11,914 nt of DNA from Candidatus Aquiluna sp. XM-24bin5. Lineage in GTDB: Bacteria; Actinomycetota; Actinomycetia; Actinomycetales; Microbacteriaceae. The notes below the pieces were generated by a model that worked only from the letters and a program-made list of their open reading frames with translations, was not told where the DNA came from and ran no database searches. The DNA lies in the NCBI GenBank assembly GCA_003149555.1, contig QCWE01000013.1:1961-13874 (forward strand). The letters are read 5' to 3'. Shown here in pieces: positions 1 through 6,578 of this stretch (position 1 is its first letter; every line of letters begins with the position of its first letter). A program made the translations under genes and the position numbers.

Positions 1-1
1 C

Positions 2-325
2 AAGCGCAAGGCTTTCCTGCGCAAATGGCGCCTCAAGTGTAGAGCTGTTGCCGACAGCCTTGAGGAAGCCGGTGACCGCCTCTTTGCCTTCACGCGGCTC
101 GATCCGTCGCAATGGAAGTCTGCAAGGACGACCAACGCCATCGAGCGCCTCAACGGCGAGTTCCGCCGTAGGATCAAAACACAGACCGTGCTGCCATGCC
201 CAGAAACCGTGCCAATGCTGCTCTGGGCGCTGCTCGTTTCAGGGCAAATCCAGATGCGTAAAGTCGACGGATGGCAGACCATCAACCAACCGATCGAACC
301 CATGACACTTGACCTCGCCGCCTGA
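2..325 (+). CDS. IS256 (Mutator)-family transposase, C-terminal part, cut by window start
   Basis: An open frame enters from the left edge and encodes about 107 residues ending in a TGA stop at 323-325. It contains the segment RTTNAIERLNGEFRRRIKTQ followed by a hydrophobic stretch with a Trp (LLWALLVSGQIQMRKVDGWQTI region). This is the conserved C-terminal block of IS256/Mutator-type DDE transposases, which surrounds the third catalytic acid; full-length members have roughly 400 residues, so about three quarters lies outside the window. The first in-frame ATGs are internal to the gene. The terminal inverted repeat should lie in the 170 bp after the stop, but its partner is outside the window and cannot be matched. 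Family assignment is from the recalled motif; confidence is good for the family, not for the subgroup or for activity. Confidence 0.85.
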   Translation, partial: KRKAFLRKWRLKCRAVADSLEEAGDRLFAFTRLDPSQWKSARTTNAIERLNGEFRRRIKTQTVLPCPETVPMLLWALLVSGQIQMRKVDGWQTINQPIEPMTLDLAA

Positions 326-495
326 TCAGGCACAAATCAAAACACTCGGAGAGCGCTGCTGGAGAATTTCCACAACTTTCGAGACACAACCCGAAAACGT
401 CATGCGTCAAATGGCAAATAGGACTCACCCCAAAACCGACCGACAATCCGCGAGGGGGTGCTTGGGAGTTACACTTTACCCTCAAATCGACTGAA
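326..495. other. Gap between IS256 gene and BLUF gene, probable IS right end
   Basis: This short stretch holds no convincing gene; overlapping reading frames of about 60 codons on both strands have no recognisable content. It should include the right inverted repeat of the IS256-family element, perhaps the segment near 350-390 just after the transposase stop, but without the left end this cannot be tested. The BLUF gene converges on this region from the right, and no clear terminator hairpin with a T-run is visible. Confidence 0.3.
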
Positions 496-942
496 TCAGC
501 GGACTAGAGTAGACTGATGCTGTGTGACCAGTTTCTCAAGGACAGTCACCATGTTCCTGCCCTGCTCAGCCATGGCTAGTTCATCCTTCGAGCCTTTGAT
601 CGACTGTATGTCAAAGCGCATCGTTTCCTCCACACCCGCGAACGCCATCGCCCACTCGTCAAAACCACGTTCTTCGATGGGTTCGAAGTGGAGGACTGTC
701 ACCTCCCCGTGGCGATCATCCATCTGGATACTCTCGAACAGTTCTTCCAACGCTTCTTCAGGCCCTTCAATCACCTGACAAAAGTAGCCTCCGGAATAGA
801 GTAGCGCCCCGGTGATGTTCTTGGATGGATTGTTCGTATGGGCGACTTCCAGGATTTGTCGGATCTGCGCTTCGACCTCAGATCGACCGCCAGGAATAGT
901 GTTCTTGCTGATGTAAGCGAGATGATAGAGCTGGGACATCAT
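496..942 (-). CDS. Stand-alone BLUF-domain blue-light photoreceptor
   Basis: The product (148 aa) is a single BLUF domain (about residues 4-97) plus a short C-terminal helical extension, like the small BlrB/PixD proteins. BLUF proteins bind FAD and sense blue light by rearranging hydrogen bonds around the flavin. The expected residues are visible: the flavin-contacting Tyr10 (LYHLAYIS), Asn38, the pivotal Gln56 in FCQVIEG, and Trp97/Met99 in the FDEWAMAF segment. The signature NITGALLYSGGYFCQVIEGP is present. Two ATG codons lie in tandem at 942 and 939; an AAAGG motif at 950-946 is spaced 3 nt from the first and 6 nt from the second, so the second may be used. The gene starts 11 bp after the stop of the EAL gene, and its ribosome site fills that gap, which indicates co-transcription. 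It has no output domain, so it probably acts by protein contact, most simply with the neighbouring EAL phosphodiesterase. Confidence 0.93.
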   Translation of the reverse strand: MMSQLYHLAYISKNTIPGGRSEVEAQIRQILEVAHTNNPSKNITGALLYSGGYFCQVIEGPEEALEELFESIQMDDRHGEVTVLHFEPIEERGFDEWAMAFAGVEETMRFDIQSIKGSKDELAMAEQGRNMVTVLEKLVTQHQSTLVR

Positions 943-953
943 TAACCTTTTGT

Positions 954-2321
954 TTAAATGGATACCTCGGCAAGATAGTCAGCTATGGCATCTGCCGCCA
1001 TTGGTTTGGAATAGAAATAGCCTTGGATCAGATCTCCGCCCCATTCTCGGATACTTTCGACCTGCTGTGCGGACTCGACGCCTTCAACGATCGAGGTCAT
1101 ATTGAGGGCCGTAGCGCAAGCCAAGATAGAGCGTGTTAAAAGCTTGAATTGATCGGCCTTCTCCTCGTCCCTTTGCTCCGAGCCACGCATAAAGGACTGG
1201 TCGATTTTGATGTAATCTAATGGCAAAGTAAGGATTTGGGTCAGCGACGAATAGCCGGTTCCGAAGTCGTCCAGAGCAATCTGGCAGCCCCGCTTCCGTA
1301 AGATGTGCAACTGTTCCGCAATATGAACGTCGGATGCTACGGCCTCAGTGACTTCCAACTTGAGGCGGTTTGGAGCCAATCCACTCTCGATCAGTGCCTG
1401 ATCGAGCGCATGCTCAAACAGTCGGCTTTCTTCAAGCTGTGTTGGGCTGACATTGACGCTCACACTTGGTGCCGGACCACCATCAACCGCCTGCCACGTC
1501 GTCGCGTCGGCGCAAGCGCGTCGTAGGACCCAAGCGCCTAGCACATCCATCACCCGGATCTCCTCCGCGATAGGAATGAACTGCGCCGGGGAAACGACCC
1601 CCAGTTGGGGATGGTTCCAGCGCAGCAGGGCTTCGAAGCCGTGTACGCGTCTTGTCAAGATGGAGATGATGGGCTGATAGCACAGGAAGAACTCGTCATT
1701 GGCGATCGCACTGTGAAGGGCCGCTGCTTTCGTGACAAGTGAGACCCGCAGATCGTTTTCAAGACGATGCGCCGCGCGGGCATCATCTATCATGGCAGCA
1801 TTGAAGTAGGAGATCTTGGCAAGTTGCAATTTAGCTCGGTGGAGCGCTACTTCGGCGGCATGCAGCAGATCAGAGGCACTCTCAGCATGGCAGCTTGGAT
1901 CAGCGACCCCAACTCGTATGCTGAGGACAATTATTTCGCCCCGTACGACAAGTGGGCGCTGTGTGAAATCTAAGAGTTTCTTAATCGCTCCGTCTAGATC
2001 GACAGACTTGTCAAAGGCCATACAGAAGTGATCGCCGTGCATTCGTCCGGTCATCAGTGCGTCCGGAAAGGTCTTCAGAAGACGCTTTGCAGTCATAGCG
2101 ATTATCTTATCGCCTAAAGAAGCTCCGATGCTGTCATTTATCGATCCGAAGCGACTAATTTCAACGGTGACTACCGATAGGGAGCTCAATTCCCGATGCT
2201 CAGCAATACGCGCCAATTCTTCGATTGCGCCACCCCGGCTGAACAGACCAGTAAGTGGGTCAAGTGCCGGAATTCCAGTCTTAGATTCTGTCCCGTCAGA
2301 TGGTGATTTGTCTGCGGGCAT
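954..2321 (-). CDS. c-di-GMP phosphodiesterase: degenerate GGDEF plus intact EAL domain
   Basis: The product (455 aa from the chosen ATG) has a GGDEF domain at about residues 20-160 and an EAL domain at about 205-450, with no membrane segment or signal peptide. The GGDEF signature is HGDHF at 95-99, so diguanylate cyclase activity is unlikely; this half may be regulatory. The EAL half keeps the catalytic set: EALLRW (E230), N290 in VNVSP, E323 in LEVTE, D351-D352 in LDDFGTGYSS, K372 in YIKID, E413 in IVEGVES and Q433 in QGYFYSKP. It should hydrolyse c-di-GMP to pGpG. The open frame can be extended to a TTG at 2354, but the ATG at 2321 is preceded by a very strong GGGGGGA ribosome site 4 nt upstream, which decides the start. 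It is the first gene of a two-gene unit with the BLUF photoreceptor. No sensory domain of its own is present, which fits control in trans by light. Confidence 0.93.
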   Translation of the reverse strand: MPADKSPSDGTESKTGIPALDPLTGLFSRGGAIEELARIAEHRELSSLSVVTVEISRFGSINDSIGASLGDKIIAMTAKRLLKTFPDALMTGRMHGDHFCMAFDKSVDLDGAIKKLLDFTQRPLVVRGEIIVLSIRVGVADPSCHAESASDLLHAAEVALHRAKLQLAKISYFNAAMIDDARAAHRLENDLRVSLVTKAAALHSAIANDEFFLCYQPIISILTRRVHGFEALLRWNHPQLGVVSPAQFIPIAEEIRVMDVLGAWVLRRACADATTWQAVDGGPAPSVSVNVSPTQLEESRLFEHALDQALIESGLAPNRLKLEVTEAVASDVHIAEQLHILRKRGCQIALDDFGTGYSSLTQILTLPLDYIKIDQSFMRGSEQRDEEKADQFKLLTRSILACATALNMTSIVEGVESAQQVESIREWGGDLIQGYFYSKPMAADAIADYLAEVSI

Positions 2322-2453
2322 CTTTCCCCCCTTGCACTCGGTTCTATCTGACAAAAGTGAAAGCTAGTCTTCAAGTGCCGCGCACTCAAGCCGTAAGTGA
2401 GGGTCGGCTTAATGGGCTGAAGCCGCCGGTTTCTAGCTCGGCCACTTTCACAA

Positions 2454-3008
2454 GTGTCTACGCGCGGCAGGTCGCTGCGCTCTTATCTGAGGCGCTGCAA
2501 GGGAGAGCGTGGCTTTACCGCAACTCTGCCACCCAAAGCAGGCCAGCCCGCTCTTGATCTGCATTTTGGGGCAAAGCGCATCAAGGGGGGTGAGCTACTG
2601 ATCGTAGCCTGCTCCGAGCCGCTGCGTGGCAAACGCATCCTGCGGTACTACAGCTGGCGATGGTTCATCGAATGCATGTTCGCTGACTGCAAGACAAAGG
2701 GGCTGACTCTCGAGGATACGAGGATAAAACTCTCCAAAAGGTTGAGCCGTTTGATTGGTATCTCCGCCATCGTCCTCGCTATGGCCTGCCATACGGCGTC
2801 CAAGCTCATGGGCACAAAATATCCCGCCCGCAAAAAGCACGGGTACTGTTCAAAGTCGTGGTTCAGGACCGGTTTCGACGAGTTACGACGCCGCCTCAGA
2901 ACAATTGAGGGCATACCAGTCTTCGGTAGGAAATTAGCCATCAAGAAGCAATTGAGGATCAGAGATGCCGTAACAGGGCTTGGCCCGACTGGCATCGTTG
3001 TGCGTTGA
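2454..3008 (+). pseudogene. IS4-family transposase, 5'-truncated remnant
   Basis: The frame encodes the C-terminal 184 residues of an IS4-family DDE transposase. It contains the family's Y-(2)-R-(3)-E-(6)-K signature exactly: Y, then R, E and K in YSWRWFIECMFADCK, followed by GLTLEDTRI and the KSWFRTGFDELRR tail typical of the family. Members normally have about 350-400 residues, so roughly the first 200, with the two catalytic Asp residues, are missing. Family-like sequence begins at about the SLRSYLRRCKGE segment near 2470, so the break lies around 2450. The GTG at 2454 is an accidental start with no ribosome site. The remnant is sandwiched between the promoter side of the EAL gene and the leader of the IS110 element; its right inverted repeat was not identified. 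It is not expected to be active. Confidence 0.85.
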
Positions 3009-3117
3009 TTGACCGTTTGATGTGAGGTGTCGTTGCCCTTGGCACGCTGTGCGGCGTGTCTACGGGGTCGTGCTGTGAGGCGCGCCCCAAGATATCTACA
3101 ACAGAAAAGGCAACGAC
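3009..3117 (+). ncRNA. Structured leader of the IS110 gene, candidate bridge RNA or translation-control hairpin
   Basis: The 109 bp between the IS4 remnant and the IS110 start codon are rich in complementary segments. A perfect 10-bp inverted repeat joins TGTCGTTGCC (3028-3037) to GGCAACGACA (3109-3118), the second arm covering the end of the AAAAGG ribosome site and the A of the start codon. Inside it, GCAC (3042-3045) can pair with GTGC (3049-3052), or GCACG (3042-3046) with CGTGC (3069-3073), and GGGG (3064-3067) with CCCC (3085-3088). It is established that IS110-group elements encode their bridge RNA in the noncoding left end, and that many insertion sequences sequester their start site in a hairpin. 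Either reading fits. The loops that would pair with target and donor DNA cannot be assigned, because the element's exact ends are unknown. Confidence 0.35.
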
Positions 3118-4158
3118 ATGGATGTGTATATCGGATTGGACGTCTCACTCGCAAGCACGGCAATCTGCGCGGTGAGTGCGCAGGGCGAGATCGTGAAGGA
3201 AATGACCGCTGCCAGCGAGCCAGAGGACCTTGTTGCGACCCTGAAGGCGATGCCGGGTGACGTTATTGCGGTTGGTCTGGAAGCTGGTCCCCTCTCGCAA
3301 TGGCTATATCGGCATTTGACCAATGCAGGCTTTGCTGCGGTCCTGATGGAGACGCGGCAGGTCAAGGGTGCACTGAAAGCGATGCCCATCAAGACGGACC
3401 GTCGGGATGCAGAGGGGATTGCGCGGCTCGTGCAAATGGGCTGGTACCGACCTGTCCATTGCAAATCGATATCAGCTCAAGAGATGCGCGCCCTTCTGTC
3501 CACGCGCAAGACTGTCCAGCAGGCGGTGATCAATCTCGAACTATCGATCCGCGGCGTGCTCCGGAACTTTGGGCTGAAGATGGGACGTGTTGCGAAGGGT
3601 CGCTTTGAAGCACGGGTGCAAGAGTTGGCCGAAGGCAATCCCATGTTGGAGGCGGCTGCAAACCCGATCCTCGCCGCACGACGGATGCTGCGACAGGAGT
3701 TGGCCAGCTTGGAGAAGCTTCTGCGCAGCCACGCTAAGGAAGACCGGGTTTGTCATACGCTCATGACGATGCCCGGGGTTGGCGCTCTCATTGCGCTGAC
3801 CGTCAAGGCGGTCATTGATGATCCCGATCGGTTCCGATCCTCCAAGGACATCGGTCCGTGGGTCGGGTTGACGCCGAGGCGTGAACAGTCCGGCGAGCGC
3901 GACATCATTGGCCAAATCTCCCGGGCTGGCGATGTCGGATTGCGCACGGCGTTGTACCAGGCCGCGACAGTCATGCTGCAAAGGGGCCGCAAGAACTGGC
4001 TGACTGCATGGGCGCTGAATGTCGCCAAGCGGCGAGGGAAAAAGCGCGCTACTGTCGCGCTCGCCCGACGGATCGGGGTGGTTCTGCATCGTATGTGGAA
4101 GGACGGCACAGACTTCCGCTTCACCCGGGAAAAGGCCGCACACGTTGCTGCTGCATAA
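3118..4158 (+). CDS. IS110-family RNA-guided DEDD recombinase (transposase), apparently intact
   Basis: The product (346 aa) matches the usual length and layout of IS110-family transposases. The N-terminal RuvC-like DEDD domain (about 1-155) shows D8 in YIGLDVS, E55 in GLEAG, and D94 and D97 in KTDRRDAEGIARL. The C-terminal Tnp domain (about 210-310) carries the MPGVG helix-hairpin-type motif (218-222), the GLTPRREQSGE block and S268 in GQISRAGD, the probable nucleophilic serine. A coiled-coil region lies around 185-205. The start ATG has an AAAAGG ribosome site 7 nt upstream. The family inserts DNA by recombination guided by a bridge RNA from a noncoding end and leaves no classical terminal repeats, so the element's borders are not obvious here. 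No frameshift or missing catalytic residue is seen, so the gene could be active. Whether it belongs to the IS110 or the IS1111 subgroup is not settled by what I can see. Confidence 0.93.
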   Translation: MDVYIGLDVSLASTAICAVSAQGEIVKEMTAASEPEDLVATLKAMPGDVIAVGLEAGPLSQWLYRHLTNAGFAAVLMETRQVKGALKAMPIKTDRRDAEGIARLVQMGWYRPVHCKSISAQEMRALLSTRKTVQQAVINLELSIRGVLRNFGLKMGRVAKGRFEARVQELAEGNPMLEAAANPILAARRMLRQELASLEKLLRSHAKEDRVCHTLMTMPGVGALIALTVKAVIDDPDRFRSSKDIGPWVGLTPRREQSGERDIIGQISRAGDVGLRTALYQAATVMLQRGRKNWLTAWALNVAKRRGKKRATVALARRIGVVLHRMWKDGTDFRFTREKAAHVAAA

Positions 4159-4203
4159 CGCCAATTCCTGATGCACGCCCAAAACAAGATTGAAACATAG
4201 GAG

Positions 4204-4220
4204 ATCAGGCCGCGCCTGAT
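4204..4220. other. Perfect hairpin after the IS110 gene
   Basis: ATCAGGC (4204-4210) and GCCTGAT (4214-4220) form a 7-bp GC-rich stem with a CGC loop, 46 bp after the recombinase stop. No T-run follows, so a standard rho-independent terminator is not supported. It could be part of a structured RNA or of the element's end. Confidence 0.5.
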
Positions 4221-4458
4221 GGCGCTGGTTTACCGATGTCCCAACCCGGGACGCGGTCCCCGACGATGCCGGTACGCGACTAGCTACCAGACACACTGTT
4301 TGAGTGCGCATTAGAGATAGGCACGCGGGAACCGCTCTTGGACTAGGCATAATGTGGCAGCCACAGCGCTGACCACGGACAGATGCGGGACAACACTCGG
4401 TGGCCAGAGAAATCGGCAACGCCCTCATGCAAAAAGATATCAAAGATGCAAACCTCGC

Positions 4459-4481
4459 TGGCCAATCAAACTGGTTGGCCA
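4459..4481. other. Hairpin TGGCCAA...TTGGCCA in the IS110 right flank
   Basis: TGGCCAA (4459-4465) pairs perfectly with TTGGCCA (4475-4481) around a 9-nt loop. A further TGGCCA at about 4403 could compete for pairing. It is a candidate structural element of a right-end guide RNA of the IS110 element, but no promoter or RNA boundary can be shown. Confidence 0.4.
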
Positions 4482-4666
4482 CTGGCTTCGCTTTGAAATT
4501 TTCTCTTGACCTCAAACGCCCTGTTACAGAAGTCGCGTAGTGTGCACTCAGCAATGAATTTTCAAAAAATCCTTACAAAGAATTGATAATGTAAAGGGGA
4601 TCTCTATAAATTGCCGGTTTGTCTGTGAGCGGGTATAAATTTGCTAAGGATAGCAGCCTGGAGAAC

Positions 4667-4720
4667 GTGAACTACTCCCACCTGAAGGAAGGAGCTTCTG
4701 GCATCCCCGCAAGCTGGCAT
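4667..4720 (-). ncRNA. omegaRNA scaffold / right end of an IS200/IS605-type (TnpB) element
   Basis: Just past the stop of the TnpB-like gene and in the same sense lies a block reading GCGGGGATG, then a hairpin CTCCTTCC-TTCA-GGTGGGAG, then TAGTTCAC. On the minus strand the stem forms with one G.U pair and one mismatch; on the plus strand it would have two mismatches, so RNA in the gene's direction is favoured. The same block occurs, nearly identical, as an orphan copy at 9751-9794. In one frame it encodes LAGMPEAPSFRWE followed by TAG, parallel to TAGMVEAPSFREE in the orphan copy. omegaRNAs of TnpB elements are known to overlap the 3' end of tnpB and the right end, with the guide being the flanking DNA. 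The TTCAC at the end (4671-4667) resembles right-end cleavage pentamers of this family, as I recall them. The exact RNA 5' end is unknown. Confidence 0.6.
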
Positions 4721-4751
4721 TGAGTCATCTGGCGGCGACTTGAAACATTTG

Positions 4752-6578
4752 TCACTCAGCAGCCAGACCAAAGGCCTGACTGACTGTTTCTTTAGGCTTG
4801 AGGAAGAGCCAGCGTCCGATCATTTCGGCGCCGTGCATATCGGCATCCCAGGTCTTTCCATCTGCTGCAGACTTGAAGATCGGCCCACGTCGCTGTGCCT
4901 TATCGACAAGGCCGTGACGCCAGTCCGTGCTGCTGGTGAAGAAGCTGGGTATTTTGATCTGCGGGAGTCCTTTCCAAGCCAATTTGTCGTCAGCGCGGGA
5001 TGTATACTGCGATCGCGCGCCATTATTGATCATGCGGTTGAACGTCCGACCTTTGTAGCCGGCATCGTCGGTGGGAATGGTGACGTAATCGAGCTTCTCA
5101 CTCACCACCATTGCGTCATATTTCTGCGCCAGGCGCATGCGGATATTGGACACGTATCCAAACCAGCTCTTTTTCAAGCCTGCAATCGTGCGGTAGATGC
5201 CGCGACGACGCTCCTTAAGCTTTCCGATAGCGGCAAAAAGCCGGAAAAACCGGACATGCATCGAGGTCAGGCGCTTTGAATCTACCTCATTCAGCTCGCT
5301 CGGCACGCCCGCCAAAGCCTCATCCACAAATGCGTCATGATCGCGACGCAGGAGGATGTTGATTTCGCGTCGCAGGCGCGACAGGCGGGTATAGCCGAGA
5401 TCAATCTCTGAGCGGAGGCGATCGATCTTGCCCGCCAATTCGTTGATGCGGGCAAGGAAGTTGCGGCCGGAAAGCTGTAAGCTTTCAACAACCTCAATCT
5501 CCTCACCCGACACGTGAGAACGAAGATATTTCTCCGCTTTGGGTTTTGTCATCCCGGTGTCAGGAAGGGACGCAGGATCAACCGGTCTTGGAAGCTTCAA
5601 AACCACCAGGCTTGATGTGTTCACAACGCCAAAATCTTCCGCCACAACATGGGTGATTTGGGATAGATCGTCCTGAGCCTCTGGGCGCGCCAGCACGCCC
5701 CGGACCTGTGCTGTCTCAGGCCCCAGCTCAATCGCGAGACCACTCAGGCGGACTGGGCGATCGCTGTCCTGATGCTTGTGGATATCCCGCGCAACAGATC
5801 GTTCCAGGTTGATATCAAGATCGATACCGCGGCCACGCGCAGTGTGCGAGGCAATGGAAATGCGGTGGCCTGCTGACTTTCCTTCGCCGAGGCGCGCTCC
5901 GATCTTGTCCAAAGTCGAGGTGAGCGCAGCCTTTGTTCCCTTGATGCAACGATAGTCCAGGTGAAACTGTATCACAGCCTCACTGTCCCACTCGGGACAC
6001 TGAAACCGCTCCTGCACCTGATCCATCATTGCCAGAAGCGCGTCGCGCTGGAGATCAGATACCTCGCCTGTGTCCTCTCCGCCCCGGAGCTTGCGAAAGA
6101 ACGCCATCGCCTCATTGAAGTCGAGAGGCTCAGCCAGCGCTTTCATCGCCGACACATCCGCCTCGCCCAGTCGTCGCGACCACTCTTCGGGAAGATTCAC
6201 CAATCGCTTGGTTCCGTCTGAAAGCGGCCTATCTCCGACGGTATCAATATGCTTGAAGCAACCAAACAGATTTTTCTGCCGGCGCTTCATCTGCTCGATG
6301 ATTGCGGGTTTTGCGAGAAGGCGGCACTTCTCTGCCCAGACGACATTGAGAAATTTCTCCTCCGATACGGATTTTTGCTCCCGTAGCATGATCTCGTCGA
6401 GGGATTTTAGATCAGGGATTGGATCGGTCACATGCGTCGTGAAACCGGACCTAGCCATGCGACTTGTAACGACAAGGCATCGCGCGCGCAGCTCAGCAAG
6501 ATCATGCGACAAGGCGGGGCGGCCGAGATCGGCCATCCGCTTCAACATGTCTTTGGTTTTTCCATTGCCGTACGCCAA
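4752..6578 (-). CDS. Divergent TnpB/Cas12-like RuvC nuclease (TnpB-related protein), zinc ribbon lost
   Basis: The product (608 aa) ends in a split RuvC fold like that of TnpB and Cas12. RuvC-I is VVAEDFGVVNTSSLVVLKL with D315; RuvC-II is YDAMVVSEKLD with E494; RuvC-III is WDADMHGAEMIGRW with D580 (D578 also acidic), closer to the DADxxGA form of large Cas12 proteins than to the DxNAA form of TnpB. Between RuvC-II and RuvC-III the TnpB landmark TSxTCxxCG appears as TSSTDWRHG (548-556), and the second CxxC pair is also gone, so no zinc site remains. The N-terminal half (1-310) is much longer than in ISDra2 TnpB (408 aa in total) and unrecognised. A basic coiled coil (about 372-412) and more helices are inserted between RuvC-I and II. 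The frame opens with TTG at 6578; ATGs at 6548 and 6536 are alternatives, and no strong ribosome site settles it. A TnpB-type right end follows the stop; no tnpA and no CRISPR array is visible. The three acids suggest an RNA-guided nuclease; this is inference. Confidence 0.75.
   Translation of the reverse strand: MAYGNGKTKDMLKRMADLGRPALSHDLAELRARCLVVTSRMARSGFTTHVTDPIPDLKSLDEIMLREQKSVSEEKFLNVVWAEKCRLLAKPAIIEQMKRRQKNLFGCFKHIDTVGDRPLSDGTKRLVNLPEEWSRRLGEADVSAMKALAEPLDFNEAMAFFRKLRGGEDTGEVSDLQRDALLAMMDQVQERFQCPEWDSEAVIQFHLDYRCIKGTKAALTSTLDKIGARLGEGKSAGHRISIASHTARGRGIDLDINLERSVARDIHKHQDSDRPVRLSGLAIELGPETAQVRGVLARPEAQDDLSQITHVVAEDFGVVNTSSLVVLKLPRPVDPASLPDTGMTKPKAEKYLRSHVSGEEIEVVESLQLSGRNFLARINELAGKIDRLRSEIDLGYTRLSRLRREINILLRRDHDAFVDEALAGVPSELNEVDSKRLTSMHVRFFRLFAAIGKLKERRRGIYRTIAGLKKSWFGYVSNIRMRLAQKYDAMVVSEKLDYVTIPTDDAGYKGRTFNRMINNGARSQYTSRADDKLAWKGLPQIKIPSFFTSSTDWRHGLVDKAQRRGPIFKSAADGKTWDADMHGAEMIGRWLFLKPKETVSQAFGLAAE

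Larger units (their letters stand above)
4159..4666. other. Gene-free right flank of the IS110 gene up to the TnpB-type right end
   Basis: No credible gene lies in these 508 bp; long frames on the minus strand here are mirror frames that continue into the recombinase gene. The part up to about 4530 is probably the noncoding right side of the IS110 element. It contains two clear hairpins (4204-4220 and 4459-4481) and further short complementary segments built on TGGCCA around 4403, 4459 and 4477. In IS1111-subgroup elements the bridge RNA is encoded on this side, so this is the alternative location for the guide. From about 4550 the sequence turns AT-rich, perhaps the insertion target or a promoter region. 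The last 20 bp, read on the minus strand, would be the guide-like segment adjoining the omegaRNA scaffold. Confidence 0.5.

Noticed and set aside
954..2354. TTG start at 2354 for the EAL protein
   Set aside because: The ATG at 2321 has a much stronger ribosome site (GGGGGGA), whereas the TTG has none.
2300..2557. Plus-strand frame with VYARQVAALLSEAL, resembling an IS4 transposase N-terminus
   Set aside because: The true IS4 frame already starts at about 2460 on the same bases (SLRSYLRRCKGE), so this is an out-of-frame shadow.
4204..4220. Rho-independent terminator for the IS110 gene
   Set aside because: The stem is good, but no T-run follows on either strand.
3541..4554. Long minus-strand frame of 337 codons across the IS110 gene
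   Set aside because: It mirrors the recombinase codons, has no recognisable domain, and low-quality composition; the plus-strand gene explains the open frame.
4740..5279. Plus-strand frame of 179 codons
   Set aside because: It is antisense to the C-terminal part of the TnpB-like gene, which has clear RuvC motifs.
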